Shown here in pieces: positions 10,201 through 19,741 of a stretch of DNA of 64,000 bases (its first letter is position 1; every line of letters begins with the position of its first letter). The position numbers were made by a program, and so were the translations under genes. The stretch is from Aphanomyces cochlioides (lineage: Eukaryota > Oomycota > Saprolegniomycetes > Saprolegniales > Verrucalvaceae), in contig JAHQRK010000026.1 in the NCBI GenBank assembly GCA_019828595.1, positions 620,001 to 684,000 of the forward strand. Direction: 5' to 3'. A model generated the notes under the pieces. It saw nothing but the letters and a program-made list of their open reading frames with translations. It had not been told where the DNA came from and searched no databases.

Positions 10201-11424
10201 TGGAAAGATGTCTGGCGTGCCTGGTCTCGTACACCCCTGGAACAAAGGATGCAGGTGCAACTGGACCTCGACACTACCCTCAACTTACCCATCTGGCTCT
10301 CCACTCACCCATGCCTCCTGAACGAAAACGGGCGTAACGCGTCAGCTTTGATAACAACTGCAAACCTCCGCCGCTGGTGCCAACACGGTGCAGGCAACGG
10401 ATTCCACAGCCTACTAGACATCATACGCTGAGGGGTAGCAGGCCACTGGCCGACCTTCGATTCCCTCCGAGCGAGCTTTTCCGTTGGCAACCGCGAAATG
10501 ACAGTATCGCTCCACATGGGCCAAATCCGGTTCGACATGGTCGACAGCTCTATTACGATCTACAACCACCTCACTACCATATACACCAAAACTCTAGTCC
10601 AATTCGGCGTCCGCCGCGACACCCCCCTCCACGACACCGCAGAGACGAGCCACGGCTTCAAAGCCCTAGTAAAGAACCAGACCATCCCCTCCGAGCACTG
10701 GCCCCGACGCCTCATCGGCCGTTGCGCCTTCCATGGTCCCACTTGCACTAAACCACACCCAACACATTCAGTCGCACGTACAGACTACACATCAGCACAC
10801 ACATACATGCGACTATTCCGCCGCTCAATGGTGTGGCTCACCCCAGTTCACGCAGACGTCTGGCTACGAATTACAATGCGAATGATCCCAGTTAACAGTC
10901 GCTTCCCGTACCGCCAGGCAACACACCCAGACTCCGTCCTATGCACGCATGGCTGCGCAGAGGTTGAAACCGAAGAGCATGCCTTTCACACCTGCGAGAA
11001 AATATCTCCCGTCTGGAAGGATCATCAATCAGCCTGGGGCCCACTTGGCATATCCTGCTCGTGGGACTGGATCCTTAACATTGACAAATTTGCAACCAAC
11101 GAACGACTCAAACCCCTCCGTTCCTCCTTCTTTCGGCTGTGGGTAATGCTCACCGGAACCCTGCTACACGTCGTTTGGAGGCATCACAACCTAGCACTGC
11201 ACCAACATCGTCGCCTACCCCCATCACATGCCCTGGTGGGCCTATCCTTTGTGCTATGGCTACGTACAATCCGTCGCCACCTGCGTGGCCTCGAACCAGA
11301 AAACGACGAACGATCTGACACCCTTATGGCGCTCGAAGAGTTGCTCAGCAAGCAGCCCTACCGTGACCTACGCTTGAAACATCCAAAATGCCTCGAGCTC
11401 GAGGCAAACTTCGATGTGCACTAG
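7269..11424 (+). pseudogene. LINE-A ORF2: AP endonuclease + reverse transcriptase + zinc knuckle, disrupted
   Basis: ORF2 nicks the target and copies the element RNA at the nick. The start ATG at 7269 overlaps ORF1. Endonuclease motifs: CNLNGF (~residues 25-30), FFQETKI (~51-57), IIGGDFNF (~170), RNRLDYIF (~228), HGDHMTH (~256). Reverse transcriptase motifs: NKSPGPDGW (~500), LLYKKGDRSDPGNFRPISL, QAGFVRGRSMRDH, TFLDFAKAYDR (~630) and FFADDST (9448-9468). Motif B is absent from the plus strand because 9264-9435 is inverted. The frame resumes one register later at 9436, meets an in-frame TGA at 10429-10431 and then runs to a TAG at 11422-11424. Near the C-terminus is CTHGCAEVETEEHAFHTC (C-x3-C-x8-H-x3/4-C type). 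At least two independent lesions. Confidence 0.9.
9264..9435 (-). other. 172-bp inverted segment inside the LINE-A reverse transcriptase
   Basis: Read on the minus strand the segment encodes RT motif B and its surroundings: NLLLNGTLGPSICPNRG, then GVKQGCPLSCLLF, then YIEPLGAML. This is exactly what is missing between LLYSE and SIFFADD on the plus strand; LINE-B has the corresponding part in normal orientation (12074-12250). Boundaries are good to a few bases. The length is 1 modulo 3, matching the frame change across it. Confidence 0.93.
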
Positions 11425-11522
11425 CACCAGAGGGCAAGACGCCCTGTACACCACAACACGACTGGGATGAGCTTCGGCAATATTAGATAGCTTGTTAACA
11501 AGTTAACAGAGCCCTTTGCCAG
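11425..11522 (+). promoter_or_regulatory. LINE-A 3' UTR with stem-loop and conserved 19-mer
   Basis: A stem-loop AGGGC-AAGAC-GCCCT lies at 11431-11445, seven bases after the stop. At 11476-11494 is GGCAATATTAGATAGCTTG, also present in LINE-B once the mariner insertion is ignored. The element ends GAGCCCTTTGCCAG with no poly(A). Such 3' structures are where the RT of site-specific LINEs usually binds its RNA; that role here is inferred. Confidence 0.6.
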
Positions 11523-11538
11523 CTAGACTATTAGGGAA
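11523..11538 (+). repeat. Target-site duplication copy 2, shared between LINE-A and LINE-B
   Basis: Exact copy of the 16-mer. It is the right duplication of LINE-A and at the same time the left duplication of LINE-B, and all that remains here of a tRNA gene. Confidence 0.95.
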
Positions 11539-11540
11539 CT

Positions 11541-14229
11541 GCTCTCAAATCCATGCACCCGAACAAGTCCCCTGGCCCAGACGGCTGGCCAGCTGCCTTT
11601 TTTCAAGTGGCTCCTGATACCTTCGCAGCAATCCTGCTACGAGTGTTTAATGGCCAACGAACCAGCTTCAACAAGTTATTGAAACACCAAAGGACGAGCT
11701 CTGTGACTCTGCTCTACAAGAAAGGAGAAAGAACAGACCCTGGCAACTACCGTCCCATCTCTCTCATGCCAGTGGAAGTTAAAATACTTTCCAAAGTACT
11801 CGCATACCGACTATCACTGGTGGCCACGACACTCATACACCCAAACCAAGCTGGCTTCATCCCTGGCCGAAGCATGCGAGATCACATACTCCTCATTGAT
11901 GCACTGCAACACAAAGCCACTCGCAATGACGAGGAATGGTACGCTACCTTCCTAGACTTCGCCAAAGCTTACGACAGCGTGGACCAGCGATTCATGTTTG
12001 ATGTCATGGGGAAGATGAACATTGGATCGAGCTTCCTCGAATGGGTCAAGCTCTTATACCACCAACCTCAAGTCCAACTGCTCATTAACGGTGAGCTTGG
12101 ACGTCCAATCCTCCCCAACAGAGGGATCAAGCAGGGCTGCCCTCTCTCCTGCCTCCTGTTCAACATCTACATCGAGCCACTGGGAGCCATGCTCAGAGCC
12201 GAGCCAGCTCTAGGCATCCCCATTAACGACACATCTCGACTGACTAGCATATTCTTCGCAGATGACTCCACACTGCTGTCAAACTCCCTCGAATCTGCTG
12301 ACTATCAAGTCGACACTATAGTCGGAGCCTTCTGCGCAGTATCTGGAGCATCACTAAATCTTGCGAAATGCGTCACCCTCCCCCTCAATAACAATGAAAC
12401 ACCAGAGAACCGACCAAGCGCCCCCAACATCACAATAGCTCGAACTGGACAGCCCATCAAATACCTTGGCATATACATTGGACACAAGCTAGACCCCGGA
12501 TACCAAGTGCAATTACTGCACGACAAGTATCTGGCATCTTACGTGACATGGGCCTGCCGGGCGCGCACCGTCCAAGGCAGACGTGCACTTGCATCGTCGC
12601 TCATCCTTTCACAAATCTGGCACATCACAGCAGTGAGACCCATCCCCGATGCTGTGGTGACCCAATGGCAAAGAGCGCTCACCAACTACATCCTTGGTAG
12701 CAAAACAGTCACGGACCCTAAGGCTCGCCACCTCCTGCACCAAATGTGGCACCACGAGAAAATTCTCGGACCTGGCATTCCACATATCTCTTCGTCAATT
12801 AGAGTGCAGAGACTCAAACTCCAACGCCTCATACGTCACTACGACAAACAGGACACGCCACACTGGACCCAACTTGTGATGGAACAATTCTCACAATGCC
12901 TCTCAGGACTCTATCGCAAGTCCCACCCGTTCGACTTCCTGTCCTACTAACCTGCCTTAACTTCGAAATGGCTTGCCCTCGACGAACTACACCCGCTGTG
13001 GACAGACGTGTGGTCTCAATGGGCTAAAACACCTATGGAACACAGAGCCCAGACAACACTGAGCTTCGCCACACTACTGAACATGCCAATCTGGCTGACT
13101 AACCACGATGTATTCCTCGACGGTCAATCACAAAACGCAGGAAACATGGCAGCGACACCAATGCTGCGTCGATGGTGCCTGCAAGGCGCTAAGAACGGCA
13201 TCCGTAGCCTTGCCGACATCCTGACCACTGGCCACACTGGGTTCTGGCCAACTTTTGATCAATTCAGATCCTCCATTACAGCGAACAACCAGGAAATGAC
13301 AGTCTCCCTACACATGGGCAGAATCCGTTTTGATATGGTCGAACGATCGAAGCGAATCTACGACCATCTAACATTCATCTATCGCAGAATCGGCGCGCTG
13401 CACAACATCCGACAAGACCTTCCCCAACTTAACATACCGACTACACCCCATCCCTTTGCGAGACTCGCTAAGGATCACCGCCTCCCATTTGAATCGTGGT
13501 CGCACCGCACTCTATCGTGAGCAGCATACTGTGGTCCCCGACCAACACGACAGCATCCCACACGAACGTCAGACCAAAGTGATCTGACGACAGCCAAATC
13601 ATTCATGCACAAATTTCGAGGAGCCATGCGACTCCTCACACCAACCCATGCTGACGTCTGGTTTCGTATCATTCTCAAGATGATACCAGTCAATGGCCGC
13701 TTTGCCTTCCGACAACAGCAGAACTCAATATCCATCAACTGCACACATCACTGTGACGACGTCGAAACAGAGGCTCCTCTGTTTCGACGTCTTCCACACA
13801 TGCCGCAATATCCACCCACTGTGGGCGGCCCACACCAGAGCATGGCAACATTTCAATGGCTCATTTGAATGGCACTCCCTGCTACGCCCCGACTCTGTCA
13901 AATTCAATAAACACGCTAGGGAGTTCTCTGAAATCCTTCATCATCTCTGGATCATGCTCTCCGGCGTGTGCTTACACTTGATCTGGCGTCACCACAACTT
14001 GACCCTGCACCAACACAAATCCGTCGCCCCCAACCATGTGTTGTTCGAACTGTCCTTCCTCCTATGGATGTCAACGACCCGACGATGGCTTCGACTCATC
14101 GAAGACGACGACGAGAAGCAATCAACATTGGCTGCACTTCAAACCCTCCTCGCCCAGCCACTATACTCGGACCTCTTGGCCAAACATCCACGAAGCTTGG
14201 AACTCGAAACAACCTTCGACGTCCACTAA
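11541..14229 (+). pseudogene. LINE-B ORF2 fragment: reverse transcriptase and C-terminal zinc knuckle
   Basis: The RT domain is complete from NKSPGPDGW: LLYKKGERTDPGNYRPISL, QAGFIPGRSMRDH, TFLDFAKAYDSVD (motif A), GIKQGCPLSCLLF (motif B) and FFADDST (motif C, ~12256). There is no endonuclease because of 5' truncation. Lesions are TAA at 12948-12950, TGA at 13518-13520, and a +10 net insertion at 13773-13791 within the zinc knuckle that moves coding to the next frame, which ends at a TAA at 14227-14229. Both stops fall in the frame that otherwise aligns with LINE-A. Confidence 0.9.
13758..13791. repeat. Perfect 15-bp inverted repeat (snap-back duplication) in LINE-B
   Basis: GACGTCGAAACAGAG at 13758-13772 is followed by GCTC and then its exact reverse complement at 13777-13791. 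LINE-A has nine bases at the corresponding place, LINE-B nineteen, so the second arm is a new, locally templated inverted copy. It causes the frameshift in the zinc-knuckle region. Confidence 0.9.
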
Positions 14230-14235
14230 CACATA

Positions 14236-14252
14236 TGGGACACGCTGTCCCA
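14236..14252 (+). promoter_or_regulatory. Stem-loop after the LINE-B stop codon
   Basis: TGGGACA-CGC-TGTCCCA, a 7-bp perfect stem six bases after the stop. LINE-A has a stem of different sequence but the same placement at 11431-11445, suggesting conserved structure rather than sequence. Confidence 0.55.
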
Positions 14253-14338
14253 CTCACAAACCAAATCCAAATAGATCTGGGCTAGTGAGGTCCTCCAAAC
14301 TGGTCACGATCTGGGTTGAGATTAGGCAATATTAGATA

Positions 14339-14368
14339 CTACTCTGTAAACTTTTGTAAGCACCATTT
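14339..14368 (+). repeat. Left terminal inverted repeat of the mariner element
   Basis: Thirty bases that match the reverse complement of 16031-16060 with one mismatch at position 4. Confidence 0.94.
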
Positions 14369-14505
14369 CAGTTTTGTTGATGTGAGGAAATGTAAGCATT
14401 TTTTACGAGACAGCCAATCAAATCACAGTATCGCTTGATTGGAATGTATTTAGCCAATTAAAAAGGCAAGCCTATCTATCAGCAGAACTAGTACGAGCAA
14501 GCCTA

Positions 14506-15852
14506 CTACAAGTAATGCAAGTTGCAGTTCTGAACGATGTCAATGTCGCAAGGCAAGCTTATCGGGAGGCTGTTTGTTTTGATCAATCTGTCTTTCCCCA
14601 TGTGTGGCAGCTTGTATTTGTTGGAACCTTTGTTGCGCAACGTCTCCAACATCACTGACTGCAAAGTCAAAAAAACTCGCTCCAAGACAAGCGAATCAAG
14701 CTCGTGAAATGAGTCCTGGACGGCAACAATGAGTTCGTCGATTGTCGTTGGTGATTTTGTGTACTGGAGCGATTGAATCGCGTGGAAGTATCCGAGGTCC
14801 AGCACATTAAGGTCGGGACTGTTCGGTGGTTGGCATCGAACTTCGACATCGAATTGCGGTAAATGGCGGGACAACAAATCTTGCGGAAATTCGCCATGAG
14901 GACTGGCGTTGTCGTGCTGAATGACTAATCGTTGGCCTTCTTGAGGCCATCTTTCCTTGATTGCAGGCAGTAATTTGGTCAATATAAACTCCTCGTACAC
15001 AGATTTGTTCACATTGATTGACTGAGTTTCGAGCGTGTCTCTTGGGATATTTCGGCTTGACCGTGCGGCAGCAACTTGTTGAACAAACGGCCATAATCCC
15101 AACTTGCCATCAAACGTACAAACACCGTTCTCATCAAATCGAGGCCGAGCGACACCACAGAGAAACATCACCTTGGTTCGAAAGCTTTTGCTTGTGCATT
15201 CTCGATGAGGTTCTTCTTCGTTGCATGTGATATATATCTTGCGGTCGATTTCATCCAGCCAAAACCATTTCTCGTCGACGTGTATGAGGTCAAACATCGG
15301 TTCAAAGTAGAAAGTTCTCGTATTAACGAAGTTAATACAGAACTCCACCCTCTTGCGCTTTCCTTCTTCGGTCAAGTATGGTTTCAAGCTGTTTGTACTG
15401 CTTCGCAACAGTCCAAGCGATATCAATTTTCGCAACGTGGTGGTTGAAACTCCAACAGCCTTGGCCAAGGAGCGCAATGATCGACGAAGACGGAACGTCA
15501 CATGCTCAATTTTGACAAGCAACGCTTTGAAGTCAGTTTGTTTGCGACCACAATGTTTCTGACGGTGGTTGACAGCCCTTGCATACGGTTGCCCGTTGTG
15601 AATTGGGTCGTGGGCATCGTTCCAAATCCGTTTAACGGTTTGCCTTCCAATGCGAAACTTTTCCATGGTCTGTTTTACATGACCGTAGTCCAGTTTTCCA
15701 CCAACACTGAGGGCTAGCATGAAGAGCAGCACTTCTTGTCTTTCGCCGGTCTTCAAGACTCGGCGCTTCTTTGGCTCGGGGGCCAACAAGCACTCAATAT
15801 CCATACGTTTGCAAATCAACAATGCCCAATGAATTACATGTGGGTGTAACAT
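14506..15852 (-). CDS. mariner-like transposase, intact, DD37D by count
   Basis: A 448-codon uninterrupted frame that should encode the transposase binding the flanking TIRs and moving the element by cut and paste. Residues ~123-147 form a helix-turn-helix (SLRSLAKAVGVSTTTLRKLI). The catalytic triad is D193 (LIHVDEKWF), D314 (VIQHDNASPH) and D352 (NSPDLNVLDLGYF), with 37 residues between the second and third Asp. The NSPDLNVLDLG motif resembles plant-type mariner-like elements, which usually have a spacing of 39. The first ATG is at 15852; a second at residue 17 (MDIECLL) is also possible. No intron, stop or frameshift is visible, so activity is possible. Confidence 0.92.
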   Translation of the reverse strand: MLHPHVIHWALLICKRMDIECLLAPEPKKRRVLKTGERQEVLLFMLALSVGGKLDYGHVKQTMEKFRIGRQTVKRIWNDAHDPIHNGQPYARAVNHRQKHCGRKQTDFKALLVKIEHVTFRLRRSLRSLAKAVGVSTTTLRKLISLGLLRSSTNSLKPYLTEEGKRKRVEFCINFVNTRTFYFEPMFDLIHVDEKWFWLDEIDRKIYITCNEEEPHRECTSKSFRTKVMFLCGVARPRFDENGVCTFDGKLGLWPFVQQVAAARSSRNIPRDTLETQSINVNKSVYEEFILTKLLPAIKERWPQEGQRLVIQHDNASPHGEFPQDLLSRHLPQFDVEVRCQPPNSPDLNVLDLGYFHAIQSLQYTKSPTTIDELIVAVQDSFHELDSLVLERVFLTLQSVMLETLRNKGSNKYKLPHMGKDRLIKTNSLPISLPCDIDIVQNCNLHYL

Positions 15853-16030
15853 ACTAGTAGTATCTGTGTCTACTAGACATTACTAGAGTAAAATTTGGTT
15901 GGTTGCGAACTTCCGTTGAAGTTCTTGACATTCTCTTCGCTGCATTCGCTTGCCAGTGGATTGAGGGGGTTCCTAAACGATTTTTAGCCAATAAAATTCG
16001 TTTTTGAATGATTTACATCAACCCAACAGC

Positions 16031-16060
16031 AAATGGTGCTTACAAAAGTTTACAGATTAG
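16031..16060 (-). repeat. Right terminal inverted repeat of the mariner element
   Basis: Partner of 14339-14368, followed by the TA duplication at 16061-16062 and then LINE-B sequence. Confidence 0.94.
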
Positions 16061-16093
16061 TAGCTTGAACTTGATAATCACACCCTTTGACGA

Positions 16094-16109
16094 CTAGACT
16101 ATTAGGGAA
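16094..16109 (+). repeat. Target-site duplication copy 3, right of LINE-B
   Basis: Exact copy of the 16-mer. Directly after it the array resumes with CCATACTTACGCCCAC, the normal sequence upstream of a tRNA-Glu gene, so the insertions interrupted one continuous array. Confidence 0.95.
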
Positions 16110-16767
16110 CCATACTTACGCCCACAATGCACCATACCATACACATTATACACCACTCACTACACACGTCAATACATACTACGCACCCCACTCCCACTAT
16201 GACACACCTTCACTCCTTCTCTTTCTTATTCATCTGTCCTCATCGCAAACGGGACCCCTGGCAACACTATCTTCTTATTCGACTCAACAAATCCCATACC
16301 AAACACAACGCGCTTGTCTTATCAACATGCTTTGAAGACAAACCTCGCACGCATGACTCGGATAACTATACCGACCCACATGCAACTCGAGTCGTTCACG
16401 GATCACATGAAAATGCTCGGAAACAGTTCATCTGCACCCTGTGTATTTCTCGTAAGAGTGTGCATGCAGCTCTCGATGTCGTACCAACTTCAAACATGCC
16501 AACCGTGGTACATTCAAACGAGACAAACAATCGTACAGCCAAACTTAGAGTGTATATCAAAAGCTTAAGATCATACAGTTGATGCTACAATTCAACGAGT
16601 CCAGGGTTTGTCTGTTTCGAATAAGGGACTTTGCTGGGGTCCAACGAACCTTGTTTTCCATCGCACAAAAAAGAGAGGCTTTTGGAGCAAGACATTTGGT
16701 TCAGATATTTAAACTCGGAGTGGAATGAACTCAAGAGTCAGTATAGCGTATGACATGGATATGTAAA

Positions 16768-16809
16768 CCTGTCCTCTCGTTGAAAGCACTGTCTTTCCAC
16801 GAAGACAGG
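16768..16809 (+). other. Conserved spacer hairpin (first array unit; repeated in every unit)
   Basis: CCTGTC pairs with GACAGG; inside, CGTTGAAAG pairs with CTTTCCACG with one mismatch around loop CACTGT. It is followed by GTATTTTGTG. The same element occurs once per unit at constant phase. It might be a small RNA, a processing signal or chance. One unit (~23148) has a change in the loop only; another (~57661) has one extra A in the stem. Confidence 0.35.
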
Positions 16810-16931
16810 TATTTTGTGTGAGGCAGAATCATGTGGGTAGCGTGGGGTCGAGTGGATGTATGTGTAGGGTCTTGGTTGAGGATATGAATGGGTCAAACAT
16901 GTGTGGGTATTGAAGTGATGGTAAAAAGAGA

Positions 16932-16940
16932 GGGAAAAAG
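16932..16940 (-). terminator. Pol III T-run downstream of tRNA-Glu copy 1 (representative)
   Basis: Read on minus, the tRNA 3' end is followed within four bases by CTTTTTCCC (T5), with a second T5 about 13 bases further on. Units with AAAAGGATT instead of AAAAAGATT have T4 in the first run. Copies 0-2, 27, 28, 33 and 40-52 have T5, the others T4. Confidence 0.7.
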
Positions 16941-16943
16941 ATT

Positions 16944-17016
16944 TTCCCTAACCGGGACTCGAGCCCGGGTCGTATGGGTGAAAGCCATATATCCTAACCG
17001 CCTAGACTATTAGGGA
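16944..17016 (-). tRNA. tRNA-Glu(UUC), copy 1, C54 form
   Basis: Same cloverleaf as copy 0. First array gene to the right of the LINE pile; T5 terminator. Confidence 0.93.
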
Positions 17017-17852
17017 ACCATACTTACGCCCACAATGCACCATACCATACACATTATACACCACTCACTACACACGTCAATACATACTACGCTGCCCCAC
17101 TCCCACTATGACACACCTCCACTCCTTCTCTTTCTTATTCATCTGTCCTCATCGCAAACGGGACCCCTGGCAACACTATCTTCTTATTCGACTCAACAAA
17201 TCCCATACCAAACACAACGCGCTTGTCTTATCAACATGCTTTGAAGACAAACCTCGCACGCATGACTCGGATAACTATACCGACCCACATGCAACTCGAG
17301 TCGTTCACGGATCACATGAAAATGCTCGGAAACAGTTCATCTGCACCCTGTGTATTTCTCGTAAGAGTGTGCATGCAGCTCTCGATGTCGTACCAACTTC
17401 AAACATGCCAACCGTGGTACATTCAAACGAGACAAACAATCGTACAGCCAAACTTAGAGTGTATATCAAAAGCTTAAGATCATACAGTTGATGCTACAAT
17501 TCAACGAGTCCAGGGTTTGTCTGTTTCGAATAAGGGACTTTGCTGGGGTCCAACGAACCTTGTTTTCCATCGCACAAAAAAGAGAGGCTTTTGGAGCAAG
17601 TCATTTGGTTCAGATATTTAAACTCGGAGTGGAATGAACTCAAGAGTCAGTATAGCGTATGACATGGATATGTAAACCTGTCCTCTCGTTGAAAGCACTG
17701 TCTTTCCACGAAGACAGGTATTTTGTGTGAGGCAGAATCATGTGGGTAGCGTGGGGTCGAGTGGATGTATGTGTAGGGTCTTGGTTGAGGATATGAATGG
17801 GTCAAACATGTGTGGGTATTGAAGTGATGGTAAAAAGAGAGGGAAAAAGATT

Positions 17853-17925
17853 TTCCCTAACCGGGACTCGAGCCCGGGTCGTATGGGTGAAAGCCATATA
17901 TCCTAACCGCCTAGACTATTAGGGA
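17853..17925 (-). tRNA. tRNA-Glu(UUC), copy 2, C54 form
   Basis: Identical to copy 1; T5 terminator. Confidence 0.93.
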
Positions 17926-18760
17926 ACCATACTTACGCCCACAATGCACCATACCATACACATTATACACCACTCACTACACACGTCAATACATACTACG
18001 CACCCCACTCCCACTATGACACACCTCCACTCCTTCTCTTTCTTATTCATCTGTCCTCATCGCAAACGGGACCCCTGGCAACACTATCTTCTTATTCGAC
18101 TCAACAAATCCCATACCAAACACAACGCGCTTGTCTTATCAACATGCTTTGAAGACAAACCTCGCACGCATGACTCGGATAACTATACCGACCCACATGC
18201 AACTCGAGTCGTTCACGGATCACATGAAAATGCTCGGAAAAAGTTCATCTGCACCCTGTGTATTTCTCGTAAGAGTGTGCATGCAGCTCTCGATGTCGTA
18301 CCAACTTCAAACATGCCAACCGTGGTACATTCAAACGAGACAAACAATCGTACAGCCAAACTTAGAGTGTATATCAAAAGCTTAAGATCATACAGTTGAT
18401 GCTACAATTCAACGAGTCCAGGGTTTGTCTGTTTCGAATAAGGGACTTTGCTGGGGTCCAACGAACCTTGTTTTCCATCGCACAAAAAAGAGAGGCTTTT
18501 GGAGCAAGACATTTGGTTCAGATATTTAAACTCGGAGTGGAATGAACTCAAGAGTCAGTATAGCGTATGACATGGATATGTAAACCTGTCCTCTCGTTGA
18601 AAGCACTGTCTTTCCACGAAGACAGGTATTTTGTGTGAGGCAGAATCATGTGGGTAGCGTGGGGTCGAGTGGATGTATATGTAGGGTCTTGGTTGAGGAT
18701 ATGAATGGGTCAAACATGTGTGGGTATTGAAGTGATGGTAAAAAGAGAGGGAAAAGGATT

Positions 18761-18833
18761 TTCCCTAACCGGGACTCGAACCCGGGTCGTATGGGTGAAA
18801 GCCATATATCCTAACCGCCTAGACTATTAGGGA
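18761..18833 (-). tRNA. tRNA-Glu(UUC), copy 3, T54 form
   Basis: First gene of the canonical T54 block, with T loop TTCGAGT and a B box fitting GGTTCGANTCC; T4 terminator. Confidence 0.97.
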
Positions 18834-19668
18834 ACCATACTTACGCCCACAATGCACCATACCATACACATTACACACCACTCACTACACACGTCAATAC
18901 ATACTACGCACCCCACTCCCACTATGACACACCTTCACTCCTTCTCTTTCTTATTCATCTGTCCTCATCGCAAACGGGACCCCTGGCAACACTATCTTCT
19001 TATTCGACTCAACAAATCCCATACCAAACACAACGCGCTTGTCTTATCAACATGCTTTGAAGACAAACCTCGCACGCATGACTCGGATAACTATACCGAC
19101 CCACATGCAACTCGAGTCGTTCACGGATCACATGAAAATGCTCGGAAACAGTTCATCTGCACCCTGTGTATTTCTCGTAAGAGTGTGCATGCAGCTCTCG
19201 ATGTCGTACCAACTTCAAACATGCCTACCTTGGTACATTCAAACGAGACAAACAATCGTACAGCCAAACTTAGAGTGTATATCAAAAGCTTAAGATCATA
19301 CAGTTGATGCTACAATTCAACGAGTCCAGGGTTTGTCTGTTTCGAATAAGGGACTTTGCTGGGGTCCAACGAACCTTGTTTTCCATCGCACAAAAAAGAG
19401 AGGCTTTTGGAGCAAGTCATTTGGTTCAGATATTTAAACTCGGAGTGGAATGAACTCAAGAGTCAGTATAGCGTATGACATGGATATGTAAACCTGTCCT
19501 CTCGTTGAAAGCACTGTCTTTCCACGAAGACAGGTATTTTGTGTGAGGCAGAATCATGTGGGTAGCGTGGGGTCGAGTGGATGTATATGTAGGGTCTTGG
19601 TTGAGGATATGAATGGGTCAAACATGTGTGGGTATTGAAGTGATGGTAAAAAGAGAGGGAAAAGGATT

Positions 19669-19741
19669 TTCCCTAACCGGGACTCGAACCCGGGTCGTAT
19701 GGGTGAAAGCCATATATCCTAACCGCCTAGACTATTAGGGA
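19669..19741 (-). tRNA. tRNA-Glu(UUC), copy 4, T54 form
   Basis: Identical to copy 3; T4. Confidence 0.97.

Larger units (their letters stand above)
6618..11522 (+). mobile_element. LINE-A: site-specific non-LTR retrotransposon at the tRNA-Glu 5' end
   Basis: About 4.9 kb, bounded on both sides by the 16-bp target duplication. It has an ORF1 remnant, an ORF2 with AP-type endonuclease, reverse transcriptase and a C-terminal zinc knuckle, and a 98-bp 3' UTR without poly(A). An open frame runs from the first bases, so the 5' end is probably truncated. This is an L1/Tx1-like architecture. It lies antisense to the tRNA genes. ORF2 is dead because of an inversion and a nonsense codon. Confidence 0.92.
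14339..16060 (-). mobile_element. Tc1/mariner element nested in the LINE-B 3' UTR
   Basis: 1722 bp flanked by TA duplications at 14337-14338 and 16061-16062. The terminal inverted repeats begin CTA(C/A)TCTGTAAACTTTTG; 29 of the first 30 bases match, with weaker similarity to about 45 bp. Removing the element together with one TA rejoins GGCAATATTAGATA to GCTTG, a motif uninterrupted in LINE-A. It holds one intact transposase gene on the minus strand and is the youngest insertion in this pile. Confidence 0.95.
11539..16093 (+). mobile_element. LINE-B: 5'-truncated relative of LINE-A at the same target, split by a mariner element
   Basis: Starts directly inside the RT coding region (ALKSMHPNKSPGPDGW), the usual 5' truncation of target-primed reverse transcription. 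It continues to 14338, is interrupted by the mariner at 14339-16060, and finishes at 16063-16093 (ending CACACCCTTTGACGA). Both ends carry the 16-bp duplication. Its protein aligns with LINE-A throughout but with many substitutions, so it is a different subfamily. Confidence 0.93.

Noticed and set aside
9430..10431. Separate gene starting near 9430
   Set aside because: The apparent start is TTG, and the sequence (FFADDST onward) is simply the LINE-A reverse transcriptase resuming after the inversion.
16127..16582. 151-codon ORF (His/Ser/Thr-rich) present in almost every array unit
   Set aside because: It is antisense to the tRNA, has no recognisable domain or natural composition, and recurs only because units are nearly identical. 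Single-base indels in units 24, 32, 35 and 52 break it without any sign of counter-selection. An overlapping 84-codon frame has equal claim.
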